Below are positions 1 to 11,700 of a stretch of DNA of 64,000 bases, in pieces. A program made the translations under genes and the position numbers. The stretch is from Candidatus Kinetoplastibacterium crithidii (ex Angomonas deanei ATCC 30255) (GTDB taxonomy: Bacteria > Pseudomonadota > Gammaproteobacteria > Burkholderiales > Burkholderiaceae_B): positions 682,001 through 746,000 of the forward strand of contig NC_019815.1 of the NCBI RefSeq assembly GCF_000319225.1. The letters run 5' to 3'. Position 1 is the first letter of the stretch. Each line of letters begins with the position of its first letter. Below the pieces are notes generated by a model. That model searched no databases, was not told the DNA's origin, and saw only the letters and a list, made by a program, of their open reading frames with translations.

Positions 1-997
1 TCCATAATAAATTTGTTAGTGTTGGTTTTTTTAGGTCATATTTTATGAAAGAGGCTGGTTTGATTCTCTTAATAAGCCATGAGTGAAAATATTCATGGCT
101 TATTAAGCTTAAGAACTCACTATATTCTTTTGGTTGTTTTGCAATATTTGTTGTAGGTAAGAATTTTCTTTTTGTGCTAATAACAGTTGATGATCTATGT
201 TCAATTCCTCCAAAATAGTTATCATTTAAGTTTATTATAAAAATGAAAATATTTCCGTTATCTATGAAAGGAGGTGTTTTAGTAGTGGGGTCGAAGAAAG
301 AAATCTGTTCTTCACAAATCTTCTTTATGTCTCTAGATATTTTTTTTGTATCTATCTTTGATAAAGGACCAGAGAAAACTATTTTATGAATTGTACCAAA
401 TGAAAGAAATTCACAAGTGGTTGGAGTCCCAATTTCTACGGGAGAGTCAATTAAAGTGTCATAAGAATTTGCAATATAGGTATTATATTGATTTTCATTA
501 GTTTGGTTTTTGATATCATTGATTTTTGGCAAGCTTGTGTATATTTGCCACTGTTTTTCTTTGCATTGGTTTGCTAAGTTAATATTTACTATGCAAGGTA
601 GATGTTCTAAGTTATCTATGCATAAAAATACGCTAGTGCCGTTAAAAAAAGCTCTATTTGCGTCAAGATAAGCTCCTCTTGCGGAATCGTCATAAGCATA
701 CACTATATATTCTATTTGAACATGGTCTTGGCATTCATCTATTATCCAAGTACTGTTGTCTAATTTAGTTATTGCAAGAGGTTTTTTCTGGGAAAAGGCT
801 TTAATTTGTTCTATGTTGCTAGAAAAATCTCTTATAACATAACTTCCAGGTATCCATCTTGGGATATATACAATCTGTTTATTTTTTGTATCATTCAGGT
901 TTATTGTAACTTTGTATCTATGCCCATATAAATCAAAAATTTCTATGTTGTATAATACAAAATTATCTGGTAATTTTCTATCTTTAGTCATTAACAT
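1..997 (-). CDS. M61 family peptidase (glycyl aminopeptidase type), N-terminal part, cut by window edge
   Basis: About 332 codons are open on the minus strand from the ATG at 997 to base 1, where the gene leaves the window. The product resembles M61 metallopeptidases (glycyl aminopeptidase family): an N-terminal beta-rich part with the family's 'IPRWIPGSYVIRDF' segment near residues 40-53, 'RGAYLDANRAFFNGTSVFL' in the middle, and the zinc site HEYFH (about residues 301-305) followed by the typical SWLIKRIKP. The C-terminal catalytic half and the PDZ domain usual in this family would lie to the left of the window. It is divergent from the ATP synthase operon, with 107 bp between the two starts. 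No signal peptide is seen, so a cytoplasmic peptidase is likely. ATG at 991 is an equally possible start two codons later. Family call is firm; substrate is not. Confidence 0.85.
   Translation of the reverse strand, partial: MLMTKDRKLPDNFVLYNIEIFDLYGHRYKVTINLNDTKNKQIVYIPRWIPGSYVIRDFSSNIEQIKAFSQKKPLAITKLDNSTWIIDECQDHVQIEYIVYAYDDSARGAYLDANRAFFNGTSVFLCIDNLEHLPCIVNINLANQCKEKQWQIYTSLPKINDIKNQTNENQYNTYIANSYDTLIDSPVEIGTPTTCEFLSFGTIHKIVFSGPLSKIDTKKISRDIKKICEEQISFFDPTTKTPPFIDNGNIFIFIINLNDNYFGGIEHRSSTVISTKRKFLPTTNIAKQPKEYSEFLSLISHEYFHSWLIKRIKPASFIKYDLKKPTLTNLLW
68..107. repeat. perfect 15-bp inverted repeat inside the M61 zinc-site codons
   Basis: The left arm (68-82) and right arm (93-107) are exact reverse complements, separated by 10 bases. 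The repeat covers the codons for the HEXXH zinc motif and its flanks, so the two arms encode LISHE and SWLIK. It lies within coding sequence and may be chance, but it would fold into a strong hairpin in the mRNA. Confidence 0.7.
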
Positions 998-1104
998 ATT
1001 TAATTTAGTTTTCTATTTGTTATATACTTTCATGAATAATTTATTTAAAACTTATTAAGTGGAATGTTGGTGTTTAAAAATATTACAAGTAGGTTGTTTG
1101 TGAA

Positions 1105-1482
1105 ATGAAATATATAGAAAAAGCTTCTATGGAAGAAGTAGTTTTATTTCAATTATTTTTTACATTTTTTGTCGCTGCAAGTTTTTTTATTAAAAGTGCT
1201 AATCTTGGTTTTTCATCTTTGCTTGGAGGATTGAGTTACTCTATACCAAGTTTATTTTTCATGCTTCATTGTAACATTACCAATAGTTTTTTTAATATTT
1301 ATTCTGATTATTTGTTTTTGCTTGGTCTTTTTGTAAAGATGTTTTTTTCTGTTTTTTTGGTATGTATGTTTTCATATCTATTTTGTGATTGTTTAGTATG
1401 GTATGCTTACATTTTTAGTTTAGGGTGTGTTTCTAAAAGTTTTTTAGTGCAGATGCTTTGTAAGTATTTGTATAGTTATTAG
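1105..1482 (+). CDS. atpI: ATP synthase protein I (AtpI)
   Basis: First gene of the ATP synthase operon. The 125-residue product is almost entirely hydrophobic, with about four predicted membrane segments (near residues 12-28, 36-54, 65-88 and 95-112), as in AtpI/UncI. AtpI is non-essential in other bacteria and helps assemble the c-ring. Primary sequence is weakly conserved, so the call rests mainly on size, hydropathy and position directly before atpB. The ATG at 1105 follows a weak ribosome site (AAGTAGG near 1085-1092). The low sequence identity leaves some doubt, but operon position makes an alternative unlikely. Confidence 0.8.
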   Translation: MKYIEKASMEEVVLFQLFFTFFVAASFFIKSANLGFSSLLGGLSYSIPSLFFMLHCNITNSFFNIYSDYLFLLGLFVKMFFSVFLVCMFSYLFCDCLVWYAYIFSLGCVSKSFLVQMLCKYLYSY

Positions 1483-1535
1483 TTTATTATCTTTTTAATA
1501 AGATTGATTATTTATAGAAATAATAAGGTTAGAAT

Positions 1536-2417
1536 ATGCTATCTGAAGGTGATATATCTCCACAATCTTTATATATTCAACATCATTTAGTTCATATGAA
1601 TAGTATTGGAGAACCACAAGGTTCTATAGTACAGTTTAATGTAATTAATTTTGATTCATTGTTCTGGTCTATTTTGATGGGATCGTTAGTAGTTGGTCTA
1701 TTGCTATTGGTTGCAAGAAGAGCAACTTCTGGTGTTCCAGGTAGATTTCAAGCTTTTGTTGAAATAATTTTAGATATGGTCGATCAACAAGCGGTTTCTA
1801 TTTTGCCAGATGAAAGAAGTAGAGTCTTCGTATCTCCGTTGGCTATGACTGTATTTCTTTGGGTTTTGATTATGAACTCTTTAGATTTCCTGCCTGTTGA
1901 TTTGATGTCAAAAATTTTTAACATTATGGGTCTTGGTTTAAGTCACAATGATTTATTCTATTATCATAGGATATTACCGACAGCAGATATAAATATTCCT
2001 ATAGGTATGTCGATGGGTGTTCTGTTGCTTGTAATATATTACAGTATTAGATCAAAGAGTTTAGTGGGTTTTATTAAAGGTATGTTTACATCACCATTTC
2101 ATTCTAAAGGTTTTGGTTTATTGTTTTTAGCTCCAGCAAATTTTGCACTAAATGTAATTGAGTATCTTGCAAAGACAGTTTCTCTTGGAATGAGGTTATT
2201 TGGTAATATGTTTGCTGGAGAATTAATATTTATGTTAATAGCTTTGTTAGGTGGCTCTTGGACTGGTTTAAATTTTATGAGTTGTTCTCTAGGTTTTGCT
2301 CATATATTAGCAGGTTCTTTGTGGGCCATGTTTCATATACTTATAGTTGTTCTGCAGGCCTTTATTTTTATGATGTTAACGCTTGTTTATATAGGTCAAG
2401 CGTATGAAAGTCATTAG
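1536..2417 (+). CDS. atpB: F1Fo ATP synthase subunit a
   Basis: Subunit a of the membrane Fo sector, the stator half of the proton channel. The 293-residue product has the family's multiple membrane segments and the signature [19 protein letters not shown], which contains the essential channel arginine (about Arg220). An extended N-terminus of about 45 residues before the first membrane helix is usual in betaproteobacteria. The gene lies 53 bp after atpI and 69 bp before atpE. The ATG at 1536 follows an AAGG-type ribosome site at about 1525-1529. No truncation is seen. Confidence 0.97.
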   Translation: MLSEGDISPQSLYIQHHLVHMNSIGEPQGSIVQFNVINFDSLFWSILMGSLVVGLLLLVARRATSGVPGRFQAFVEIILDMVDQQAVSILPDERSRVFVSPLAMTVFLWVLIMNSLDFLPVDLMSKIFNIMGLGLSHNDLFYYHRILPTADINIPIGMSMGVLLLVIYYSIRSKSLVGFIKGMFTSPFHSKGFGLLFLAPANFALNVIEYLAKTVSLGMRLFGNMFAGELIFMLIALLGGSWTGLNFMSCSLGFAHILAGSLWAMFHILIVVLQAFIFMMLTLVYIGQAYESH

Positions 2418-2474
2418 TTATGGTTTTGTTAAGTCGTTTTTATTTTTTATGAGTTTAATTTTTTTGTATATTAA

Positions 2475-2726
<252 letters not shown>

Positions 2727-2803
2727 TTTTTTCATTAAAAAATTTTAAATCGCTAGTATTTTTACTTAGCTATTTTGTATATTGTTTTTGGAGATGAGAT
2801 AAC

Positions 2804-3274
2804 GTGAATTTAAATGCGACGATTTTTTTCCAAATGGTTGTATTTTTTATTTTTGGTTGGGTGACAATGCGTTTTGTTTGGCCTCATCTTATTAGTGCTG
2901 TTGATGAACGTCGTCAAAAGATAGCAGATGGGTTATTAGCTGCTGAGAAAGGTGTTAATAGTCTTTCTGCAATTAATGAGAAGGTTAAACAAATGTCTGA
3001 TGAGGCAAAAAAAGAGGCTCAAGCTCGTATTTCTAACGCTGAAAAACAGGTAGTTAGAATATTAGAGCAAGCTCGTAATGATGCTGAATTGGAAAGAGCT
3101 AGGATTTTGTCTCAGGCACAAAATGATGTTGAAGCTGTTTTGTGTCATGCTAAAGATGAATTAAGGAAGGATATTGCTCTTCTTTCTATAAAAGGAGTTG
3201 AGCAAATTCTGATGCGAGAAGTTAATATTGCAGAGCATAAAGAAATATTAGATAACCTTGAGGCTCGGCTTTAA
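2804..3274 (+). CDS. atpF: F1Fo ATP synthase subunit b
   Basis: Peripheral stalk subunit linking Fo to F1. The 156-residue product has one N-terminal membrane segment (about residues 6-26) starting MNLNATIFFQMVVFF, followed by a long charged helix (about 32-156) expected to form the dimeric stalk. The start is GTG at 2804; the good ribosome site GGAGATGAG at 2790-2798 and the canonical N-terminus support it over later ATGs. Length equals the family norm. It is 77 bp after atpE and 14 bp before atpH. Confidence 0.96.
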   Translation: MNLNATIFFQMVVFFIFGWVTMRFVWPHLISAVDERRQKIADGLLAAEKGVNSLSAINEKVKQMSDEAKKEAQARISNAEKQVVRILEQARNDAELERARILSQAQNDVEAVLCHAKDELRKDIALLSIKGVEQILMREVNIAEHKEILDNLEARL

Positions 3275-3288
3275 ATTTTAGGTTTTTT

Positions 3289-3828
3289 ATGACAGATTTT
3301 TCAATAACAGCAAAATCTTATGCTGAAGCACTTTTTGTCATAGCGCAAAAAGACAATTCGTTAGAAAATTGGATTTGTTTTCTTGAAGATATTTCTTCAT
3401 TAATGTCTAATGATTGTTTTTTTCAATTTATAGATCATCCTGATTTTGAAAAATCTATAAAACTTGATTTGTTTTTGGAGCTATTGTCACTAGAAAGAAC
3501 AAGTAAAAAAAGTACTCTTATTAAAGAGCTTTTAGAAAGGAAGAGATTTGTTATTGTTCCTCAAATTTTATTCTTTTTAAAAGAACTCAAAGACGAACAT
3601 GAAGGTGTGGCATTAGCCAAAATTTTTACTGCTTTTCAAGTTTCTGATGAGCAGGTTAATCATATGATTTCAATTTTTGAATCAAAATTCAATTTAAAGT
3701 TAAGACCTCAGGTTTTAATAGATAAATCTTTGATAGGTGGCGTGAAGGTTGTTGTCGGAGACAGAATTTTAGATGCGTCTATAAAGAATAAGCTAGATGA
3801 GCTAAAAAATACACTTTTAGCTATATAA
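3289..3828 (+). CDS. atpH: F1Fo ATP synthase subunit delta
   Basis: Delta subunit, which clamps the peripheral stalk to the top of F1. The 179-residue product starts SITAKSYAEALFVIAQ, the usual N-terminal helix. It ends in the conserved C-terminal region with LIGGVKVVVGDRILDASIKNKL (about residues 148-169; the GGxxVxxGD part is the signature). It has a poor ribosome site and follows atpF by 14 bp, so translational coupling is plausible. Length is typical. Confidence 0.95.
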   Translation: MTDFSITAKSYAEALFVIAQKDNSLENWICFLEDISSLMSNDCFFQFIDHPDFEKSIKLDLFLELLSLERTSKKSTLIKELLERKRFVIVPQILFFLKELKDEHEGVALAKIFTAFQVSDEQVNHMISIFESKFNLKLRPQVLIDKSLIGGVKVVVGDRILDASIKNKLDELKNTLLAI

Positions 3829-3858
3829 AATAAAAATTGATATATTCCAGGAGTTATT

Positions 3859-5400
3859 ATGCAGCTCAACCCCTCAGAAATTAGTGAGTTTATTAAAAAC
3901 AGAATAGAGGGTATGGATGCTTCTATTAGCATTCGCACAAGTGGTACAGTAGTTTCCGTGACAGATGGCATCGCTCGTATTTATGGGTTGTCTGACGTTA
4001 TGCAAGGGGAAATGATTGAATTTCCTAATAACATAGTGGGGTTGGCTCTTAATCTTGAGAGTGATTCTGTCGGAGCCGTAATTCTTGGTGATTATACCAA
4101 AATATCAGAAGGTGACCAGGTGAGAACCACAGGTCGTATTCTAGAAGTTCCAGTTGGTCCTGAACTGAGAGGAAGAGTAGTTAATGCATTGGGAGAGCCA
4201 ATTGATGGTAAAGGACCTATAAATGCTTCTGAGACAGATGTTATAGAAAAAGTAGCTCCTGGTGTTATTGATAGATATACCGTTTCTCAACCTATGCAAA
4301 CAGGTATTAAGTCTATAGATTCTATGGTTCCAATAGGTAGAGGGCAGCGAGAACTTATTATTGGTGATAGACAAACAGGTAAAACAAGTGTTGCGATTGA
4401 TGCAATTATAAATCAAAAAGGTAAAAATGTTACCTGTATTTATGTGGCAATTGGACAAAAAGCTTCTTCTATTAATAATGTTGTCCGAAAACTTGAGGAA
4501 TATGGAGCATTAGAATATACAATTATAGTTGTTGCTACAGCGTCTGATTCAGCTGCTATGCAGTATATAGCTCCTTATGCAGGATGCACTATGGGGGAAT
4601 ATTTTAGAGATAGAGGTGATGATGCTTTGATAGTTTATGATGACCTTACTAAGCAGGCATGGGCTTATAGGCAGATATCTCTTCTTTTAAGAAGACCTCC
4701 TGGTAGAGAAGCTTATCCTGGTGATGTTTTTTATTTGCATTCTAGATTGCTAGAAAGAGCTTCTAGAGTTAGGTCTGAGTATGTAGAAAAATTTACTAAT
4801 GGTGTTGTAAAAGGTAAGACTGGTTCATTAACAGCATTACCTATAATTGAGACTCAGGCTGGTGACGTGTCTGCTTTTGTTCCTACTAATGTTATTTCTA
4901 TTACTGATGGCCAAATATTTTTAGAAACTGATTTGTTTAATTCTGGTGTAAGACCTGCTATTAATGCTGGTATATCAGTATCTAGGGTTGGTGGAGCAGC
5001 ACAAACTAAGGTAATTAAGAAATTATCAGGTGGTATTAGAACTGATTTGGCTCAGTATAGAGAATTAGCAGCTTTTTCCCAATTTTCTTCTGATCTTGAT
5101 GATGCAACTCGTAGACAGTTGGAAAGAGGAAAGAGAGTTGTGGAAATATTAAAACAACAACAATATCAACCTTTTTCAGTATGGGAACAATCTGTTTCGC
5201 TATTTTGTGTAACCAAAGGTTTTCTAGATGATGTAGATGTAAATAGAATTTTGGTTTTTGAAAAATTATTGAAGGATTTTCTAAAAACCAACTTTGCTAC
5301 TCTTATTAACCAAATAGAAAAATCTAGCGATTTGTCTAAGAATGATGAAGATGCTTTGACTGAGGCTGTTAAAGAGTTCAAGCAAAATATTGTTTTTTAG
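3859..5400 (+). CDS. atpA: F1Fo ATP synthase subunit alpha
   Basis: Non-catalytic nucleotide-binding subunit of F1. The 513-residue product matches the family length. Walker A GDRQTGKT is at residues 169-176, the same numbering as in E. coli. The arginine finger is in [11 protein letters not shown] (about Arg376). An N-terminal beta-barrel and C-terminal helical domain are both present. ATG at 3859 follows a good AGGAG (3849-3853). It lies 30 bp after atpH and 53 bp before atpG. Nothing is missing. Confidence 0.98.
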   Translation: MQLNPSEISEFIKNRIEGMDASISIRTSGTVVSVTDGIARIYGLSDVMQGEMIEFPNNIVGLALNLESDSVGAVILGDYTKISEGDQVRTTGRILEVPVGPELRGRVVNALGEPIDGKGPINASETDVIEKVAPGVIDRYTVSQPMQTGIKSIDSMVPIGRGQRELIIGDRQTGKTSVAIDAIINQKGKNVTCIYVAIGQKASSINNVVRKLEEYGALEYTIIVVATASDSAAMQYIAPYAGCTMGEYFRDRGDDALIVYDDLTKQAWAYRQISLLLRRPPGREAYPGDVFYLHSRLLERASRVRSEYVEKFTNGVVKGKTGSLTALPIIETQAGDVSAFVPTNVISITDGQIFLETDLFNSGVRPAINAGISVSRVGGAAQTKVIKKLSGGIRTDLAQYRELAAFSQFSSDLDDATRRQLERGKRVVEILKQQQYQPFSVWEQSVSLFCVTKGFLDDVDVNRILVFEKLLKDFLKTNFATLINQIEKSSDLSKNDEDALTEAVKEFKQNIVF

Positions 5401-5453
5401 CTATAAGAATTTTTTCTTGTAATTTAATTTATATTTTAGATTGGAAGTTTTTA

Positions 5454-6347
5454 ATGCCTGGAATTAAGGAAATTCGCACTAAGATTAAAAGTGTGCAAAA
5501 TACTCGTAAAATTACTAGAGCTATGGAAATGGTAGCTGCATCTAAGATGAGGAAAGCTCAAGATAGAATGCTTGTATTCAGGCCTTATGCTAGTAAGTTG
5601 TGTAGAATTGCTGCTCATTTGATGCAGGCTAACCCAGAGTATTCACATCCATTCTTATTAGAGAGGGATGTTGGCTCAGCTGGTTTAATTTTAATCTCTA
5701 CTGATAAAGGTTTGTGTGGTGGTTTAAATACGAATATAGGTCGTTTAGTTTTGTCAAAGATTAAAGAATTTAATCAGGAAAATATTGATGTATATGCAAC
5801 TGCATTCGGTCAAAAAGGACTCAATTTATTGACTCGTATTGGTGTTAACCTTTTATCTGAAGAGGTGCAGCTTGGGGATACCCCTGATTTGAATAGGTTA
5901 TTAGGAGCTATTAAAGTGCAAATTAGTGCTTATATGGAAGGCAAGATTGATGTCTTATATATAGCAACCACCAAGTTTGTAAATACTATGAAGCAAGTTC
6001 CTGTATTGCTGAAATTATTACCTCTATCTAATGATTTGAAAGATCCATATGAGCTAGATTCATCATTATGTAACAATGATAGTATTTATAGTTGGGATTA
6101 TATTTATGAGCCAGATATAAAAACTGTAATAGATGAGCTTTTAAATCGATATGTAGAAGGATTAATTTATAGAGCTGTCGTAGAAAATATGGCATCTGAA
6201 CAATCTGCTAGGATGGTGGCAATGAAAGCTGCTTCTGATAATGGTAAAAGAGTCATAGATGACTTACAGACTATTTATAATAAAACAAGACAAGCAGCTA
6301 TTACTAAAGAGATATCCGAAATTGTTGGCGGCGCGGCTGCTGTCTAA
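5454..6347 (+). CDS. atpG: F1Fo ATP synthase subunit gamma
   Basis: Central rotor shaft of F1. The 297-residue product begins with the conserved N-terminal helix ([17 protein letters not shown]) and has [10 protein letters not shown] in the globular middle. It ends with the conserved C-terminal helix containing [11 protein letters not shown] and [18 protein letters not shown]. It is about ten residues longer than E. coli gamma, in the middle part. The ribosome site is GGAAG just before the ATG. Operon position between atpA and atpD is standard. Confidence 0.97.
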   Translation: MPGIKEIRTKIKSVQNTRKITRAMEMVAASKMRKAQDRMLVFRPYASKLCRIAAHLMQANPEYSHPFLLERDVGSAGLILISTDKGLCGGLNTNIGRLVLSKIKEFNQENIDVYATAFGQKGLNLLTRIGVNLLSEEVQLGDTPDLNRLLGAIKVQISAYMEGKIDVLYIATTKFVNTMKQVPVLLKLLPLSNDLKDPYELDSSLCNNDSIYSWDYIYEPDIKTVIDELLNRYVEGLIYRAVVENMASEQSARMVAMKAASDNGKRVIDDLQTIYNKTRQAAITKEISEIVGGAAAV

Positions 6348-6368
6348 TGGATAAATGTTAAAAATTAA

Positions 6369-7793
<1,425 letters not shown>

Positions 7794-7808
7794 TTATGAG
7801 TTCATATT

Positions 7809-8240
7809 ATGTCTAAATTGATGTATGTTGATATAGTTAGTGCTACAGAATCAATGTATGCAGGTCATGCTAGTTTTGTTCTTTTGCCTGCTGATTCTGG
7901 TTCTATAGGAATATTACCTGGTCATACACCACTAATTTCATTAGTTCGTCCAGGAGTCATTAAGGTTGTTGATGAGCATGGTAAAGATCATAATATATTT
8001 GTTGCTGGAGGTATATTAGAAGTTCAACCTCATGAGGTTACTGTATTAACTGATACGGCTATTAGGGCAAGCAATTTAGATGAGGCAAGAGCTACAGAAG
8101 CAAGGAGAAGAGCAGAAGAAACTTTGCGTAATGCGAAAAATAAATCAGATATTGCAGTTGTGGAAGCAGAGCTGAATGTTTTAGTTGCGCAAACTCGTGC
8201 TGCTCGCATATATGGTAGCAATAACTCTAATAAATATTAG
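7809..8240 (+). CDS. atpC: F1Fo ATP synthase subunit epsilon
   Basis: Epsilon subunit, which couples gamma to the c-ring and can inhibit ATP hydrolysis. The 143-residue product has the N-terminal beta sandwich with [14 protein letters not shown] (about residues 36-49). The C-terminal two-helix part (about 90-140) is rich in Ala, Glu and Arg. It lies 15 bp after atpD and ends the operon; no obvious hairpin terminator follows, so read-through into hemE 49 bp later is possible. Length is normal. Confidence 0.95.
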   Translation: MSKLMYVDIVSATESMYAGHASFVLLPADSGSIGILPGHTPLISLVRPGVIKVVDEHGKDHNIFVAGGILEVQPHEVTVLTDTAIRASNLDEARATEARRRAEETLRNAKNKSDIAVVEAELNVLVAQTRAARIYGSNNSNKY

Positions 8241-8289
8241 TATATTATTTGTTAGTTAATTTGTTGATAATTTTCTATTAAGGTATTAG

Positions 8290-9357
8290 ATGATTCTGAA
8301 AAACGATTACTTTTTGCGCTCTTTATTGAGAAAATCTGTTCCTTATACTCCAGTTTGGTTTATGAGACAAGCTGGTAGATATTTGCCTGAGTATAGAAAA
8401 GTTCGTAAACAAGTTGGTTCTTTTATGAACTTAGTGACAAATCCAGAGTATGCTTGTAAAGTGACCTTGCAGCCTTTAGAGCGATATCCTCTAGATGCTG
8501 CTATATTATTTTCAGATATTTTAACTATACCTCATGCTATGGGGTTAGGTCTAAATTTTCTAGAAAATCATGGTCCAATATTTTCTCATCCAACTAATAA
8601 TGAAGAAAGCATCATAAAATTGACAGTACCTGATCTTAATGATTTAAATTATGTTTTTGATACTATACGTTTAGTTAATAAAGAATTAGATGGTAAAGTT
8701 CCTCTTATAGGTTTTTCTGGTAGTCCTTGGACTCTTGCTTGCTATATGGTTGAAGGTCAAAGTAGTAAAGAATATAAGACTATAAAAACCATGTTATATT
8801 CTAGGCCTGATTTATTACATAAAATATTAGAAGTAAATACAGAGTCTATAATCCAATATTTAAACTCGCAGATAGAGGCTGGTGTTCAGGCTATCATGTT
8901 GTTTGATAGTTGGGGTGGGATATTATCTGATGAGGCTTTCAAAGTTTTTTCATTAGATTATAACAAAAAAATATTCTCAAAAATTAATAGGCAACGTAAT
9001 GGTAATATAATTCCAATTATTCATTTTACAAAAGGTGGAGCTGTTTGGATTAAAGATATATCTAGTAGTGGCTGTGATGCTATTGGTGTTGATTGGACTA
9101 TAAATTTGAGGGAAGCTAGAGATAAATCACTGGATAGTGTTGCTATACAGGGCAATATGGATCCTATGGTTCTGTTAGGTAGTCATAAGTCGGTTATTTC
9201 TGAGGCTAGAAGAATAATAGATTCTTTTGGAATGGTTGGAGAATCTGCAGGTCATATATTTAATCTTGGTCATGGTATGAATAAGGATACGCCACATGAA
9301 TTAGTATTAGACCTTGTTAATGAAATACATTCCTATAGTAGACAATATCATGTTTGA
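8290..9357 (+). CDS. hemE: uroporphyrinogen decarboxylase
   Basis: Converts uroporphyrinogen III to coproporphyrinogen III in heme synthesis. The 355-residue product has the family signature PVWFMRQAGRYLPEYR (residues 21-36), the catalytic Asp in LFSDILTIP (Asp76), and the later GFSGSPWTLACYMVEG and FNLGHGMN motifs. It follows the ATP synthase operon by 49 bp on the same strand. With hemA at 22480 it shows that this organism keeps early heme steps. In trypanosomatid symbionts the last steps are reported to be done by the host; none of those genes is in this window. Confidence 0.97.
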   Translation: MILKNDYFLRSLLRKSVPYTPVWFMRQAGRYLPEYRKVRKQVGSFMNLVTNPEYACKVTLQPLERYPLDAAILFSDILTIPHAMGLGLNFLENHGPIFSHPTNNEESIIKLTVPDLNDLNYVFDTIRLVNKELDGKVPLIGFSGSPWTLACYMVEGQSSKEYKTIKTMLYSRPDLLHKILEVNTESIIQYLNSQIEAGVQAIMLFDSWGGILSDEAFKVFSLDYNKKIFSKINRQRNGNIIPIIHFTKGGAVWIKDISSSGCDAIGVDWTINLREARDKSLDSVAIQGNMDPMVLLGSHKSVISEARRIIDSFGMVGESAGHIFNLGHGMNKDTPHELVLDLVNEIHSYSRQYHV

Positions 9358-9378
9358 TATTTATAAGTATTTTGATAT

Positions 9379-9549
9379 TTATCCACAGGTTATTTTGTCT
9401 TATATTGAGTCTTTATAAAATATAGTTTTAAAGAAATGCACATAACATTATGTTTTTTAATGGTTTTTTGAAGGCCTGTTCTTTATATATAATATATTTC
9501 AATATTGTCAAAACATTTTTCCACAAAGTTATTAACAGATTTATTAACA
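9379..9549. other. AT-rich spacer with two DnaA-box-like 9-mers and a tandem 9-mer
   Basis: The 262-bp hemE-priA spacer holds TTATCCACA at 9379-9387 (a perfect consensus DnaA box) and TTTTCCACA at 9517-9525 (fits TTWTNCACA). TTATTAACA occurs twice just after the second box (9529-9537 and 9541-9549), 12 bases apart. This looks like a miniature DnaA-binding region next to AT-rich unwinding-type repeats. The degenerate consensus is expected several times by chance in 64 kb of AT-rich DNA, so a replication or regulatory role is unproven. Confidence 0.3.
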
Positions 9550-9619
9550 TTAGAATAATTTGTAATAATATAGGTTTTATCTTAAAGATAGATTTCTATG
9601 ATAAAAATTAATTATATTT

Positions 9620-11700
9620 ATGCAAAATAATCAAGACAATGATGTGGGCGGTTATTTTTGGTTAAAAGTGGCTATTAGATCTCCTATGGGGAGTGTTTTT
9701 GAATATAAAAGTAAGGAAAAAATACTACTAGGATCAAGAGTTATAGTTCCCTTTGGTAAGAGAACTATAATAGGTGTAGTATGTGGTTATTTATTACAAC
9801 CATCTTTTGAACTATCGCAAATGAAGATGGTAATAGAAGTATTGGGTGATTTACCTCCATTTAGTAGTGATTGGTTGAGGTTAATAAAATTTACTTCAGA
9901 ATATTATCAACGATCTTTAGGTGATGTTATTTATTCTGTTATTCCTGCCCCATTAAGGAATTTTTCTGCTTACCAAGGTAAAAAAAAGTTAAGTTAAGTC
10001 CTGTTGTAAGAGCAAACTTAAAAACTACACAGTATAATTTGTCTTCAAAAGAGTCTACATATCAGCTAAATAATCAGCAACAAGAGGCTATAAATAAAAT
10101 TATTTCATTAGATGCTTTCAGGGTTGTTGTGTTACATGGTGTAACTGGCTCAGGTAAAACAGAAGTATATCTTAATAGTGCAAAATCATTTCTTAATATT
10201 GGGAAACAAATTCTATTCCTTGTTCCAGAGATAAACCTTACTCCACAATTAGAAAATGCAGTAAGATCATATTTGGATAATTTAATTAAACAAGAGGAAA
10301 TAGTTGTTATTCATAGTGGTTTGTCTATTCAAGAAAGAGTAAGATCTTGGTCTAGAATTCAAAAATCACAAGCAAGAGTTGTTTTAGGGACGCGTATGGC
10401 TATATTTGCTCCTATGAATAATCTTGGGTTAATAATTATAGATGAAGAGCATGATATATCATATAAACAGCAAAATGGACTAAAATATTCAGCTAGAGAT
10501 GTTGCTATCTGGAGAGCTAAAGATTTAAATATTCCAATAATTTTAGGTTCTGCTACTCCTTCTCTAGAAACATGGAATCATGTTAATAATAATCGTTACT
10601 TACTAATATCTCTAGATAAAAGAGTAAAGAATATAAAAATGCCTATTATAAGGTTAGTTGACACTAAAAATATATTATTCTCTAGTGTTCTAACAGATGA
10701 ACTTATAGAAGCTATAAAAGTTAGAATAAGTAAAAAAGAACAATCTTTAATATTTATTAATAGAAGAGGTTATGCTCCCGTTTTCTATTGCTATGCTTGT
10801 AATTGGATTAGCAATTGTCCTAGATGTAGCGTTTATACTGTTATACATAGCTATCCCAATAATCATTATGAACTACATTGTCATCATTGTGGTTATCATT
10901 CTCATATTCCGAAGATTTGTCCTGATTGTGGAAACCAAGATTTAAAAACTATAGGTTTTGGCACTCAGAAAATTGAAGAAACCCTTTTTTCAATTTTTCC
11001 AGAAGCTAAAATTGTTAGAATAGATTCTGATACAACAAAGAATAAGGGCAGTGTCAATTTATTGTTATCAGCTGTTCATGGAGGGGAAGTAGATATTTTA
11101 ATAGGAACACAAATGGTTACAAAAGGTCATGATTTTTCTATGGTTAGTCTTGTTGGTGTTATTAATTCTGATTCGATGTTATTTTCACAAGATTTTAGGT
11201 CGTCAGAGCGTTTATTTTCTCAATTAATGCAGGTTTCAGGAAGGGCAGGTCGTCATCTTGATGATGCTGAAGTTATTATACAAACATCTTTTACAGATCA
11301 TTTAGTATATCAGTCGTTAATTAAATATGATTACGTAGGTTTTGCCAATACTCTTTTAGAAGAAAGAAAGAAAACTTTATTACCACCTTATATTTTCCAA
11401 GCTCTTTTGACAGTTGAATCTAAAAAAATTGATATTTCAATGAGTTTTTTGGAAAAAATCAATTTTTCTATTAAGAATGATATTCTTCAAAAATTTGCAA
11501 AAAGAAATCAAATAATTTGTTATGAGCCATTGCCAGCAAGACTGGTTAAGATTTCTAATGTAGAAAGGGCTCAGTTATTAATAGAAAGTAGTGCTAGATC
11601 TACCCTATTAAGTTTTTTGAGATTATTAATACCTAATATTTCTGCTAATCAAAGTAGTAAAATTAGATGGCATTTAGAAGTTGATCCTTTGGAAATCTAG
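9620..11700 (+). CDS. priA: primosomal helicase PriA, interrupted by a frameshift at a poly(A) tract
   Basis: PriA reloads the replication machinery at stalled forks. Frame one (9620-9997) encodes the 3'-DNA-binding domain and then stops. The rest (about 9985-11700) is in the -1 frame. It has Walker A GVTGSGKT, the DEEHD box, four CxxC pairs for the zinc site (10795-10935), and the C-terminal helicase motifs including GRAGR. The shift falls on eight A residues at 9980-9987. One more A gives an uninterrupted protein of about 693 residues, close to the family norm; read as written, the frames do not join. The segment between the two domains is short, so the winged-helix part seems reduced. It could be a sequencing error, a true pseudogene, or a gene rescued by slippage. 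The stop overlaps the nnrD stop (shared CTAG). Confidence 0.9.
9980..9987 (+). other. A8 homopolymer at the priA frameshift
   Basis: Eight A residues lie where the two priA reading frames would join. Upstream codons give QGKK. Adding one A, or slipping back one base, continues as KKVKLSPVV into the helicase domain without a stop. Such tracts are known slippage sites for RNA polymerase and error sites for some sequencing chemistries. Confidence 0.85.
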
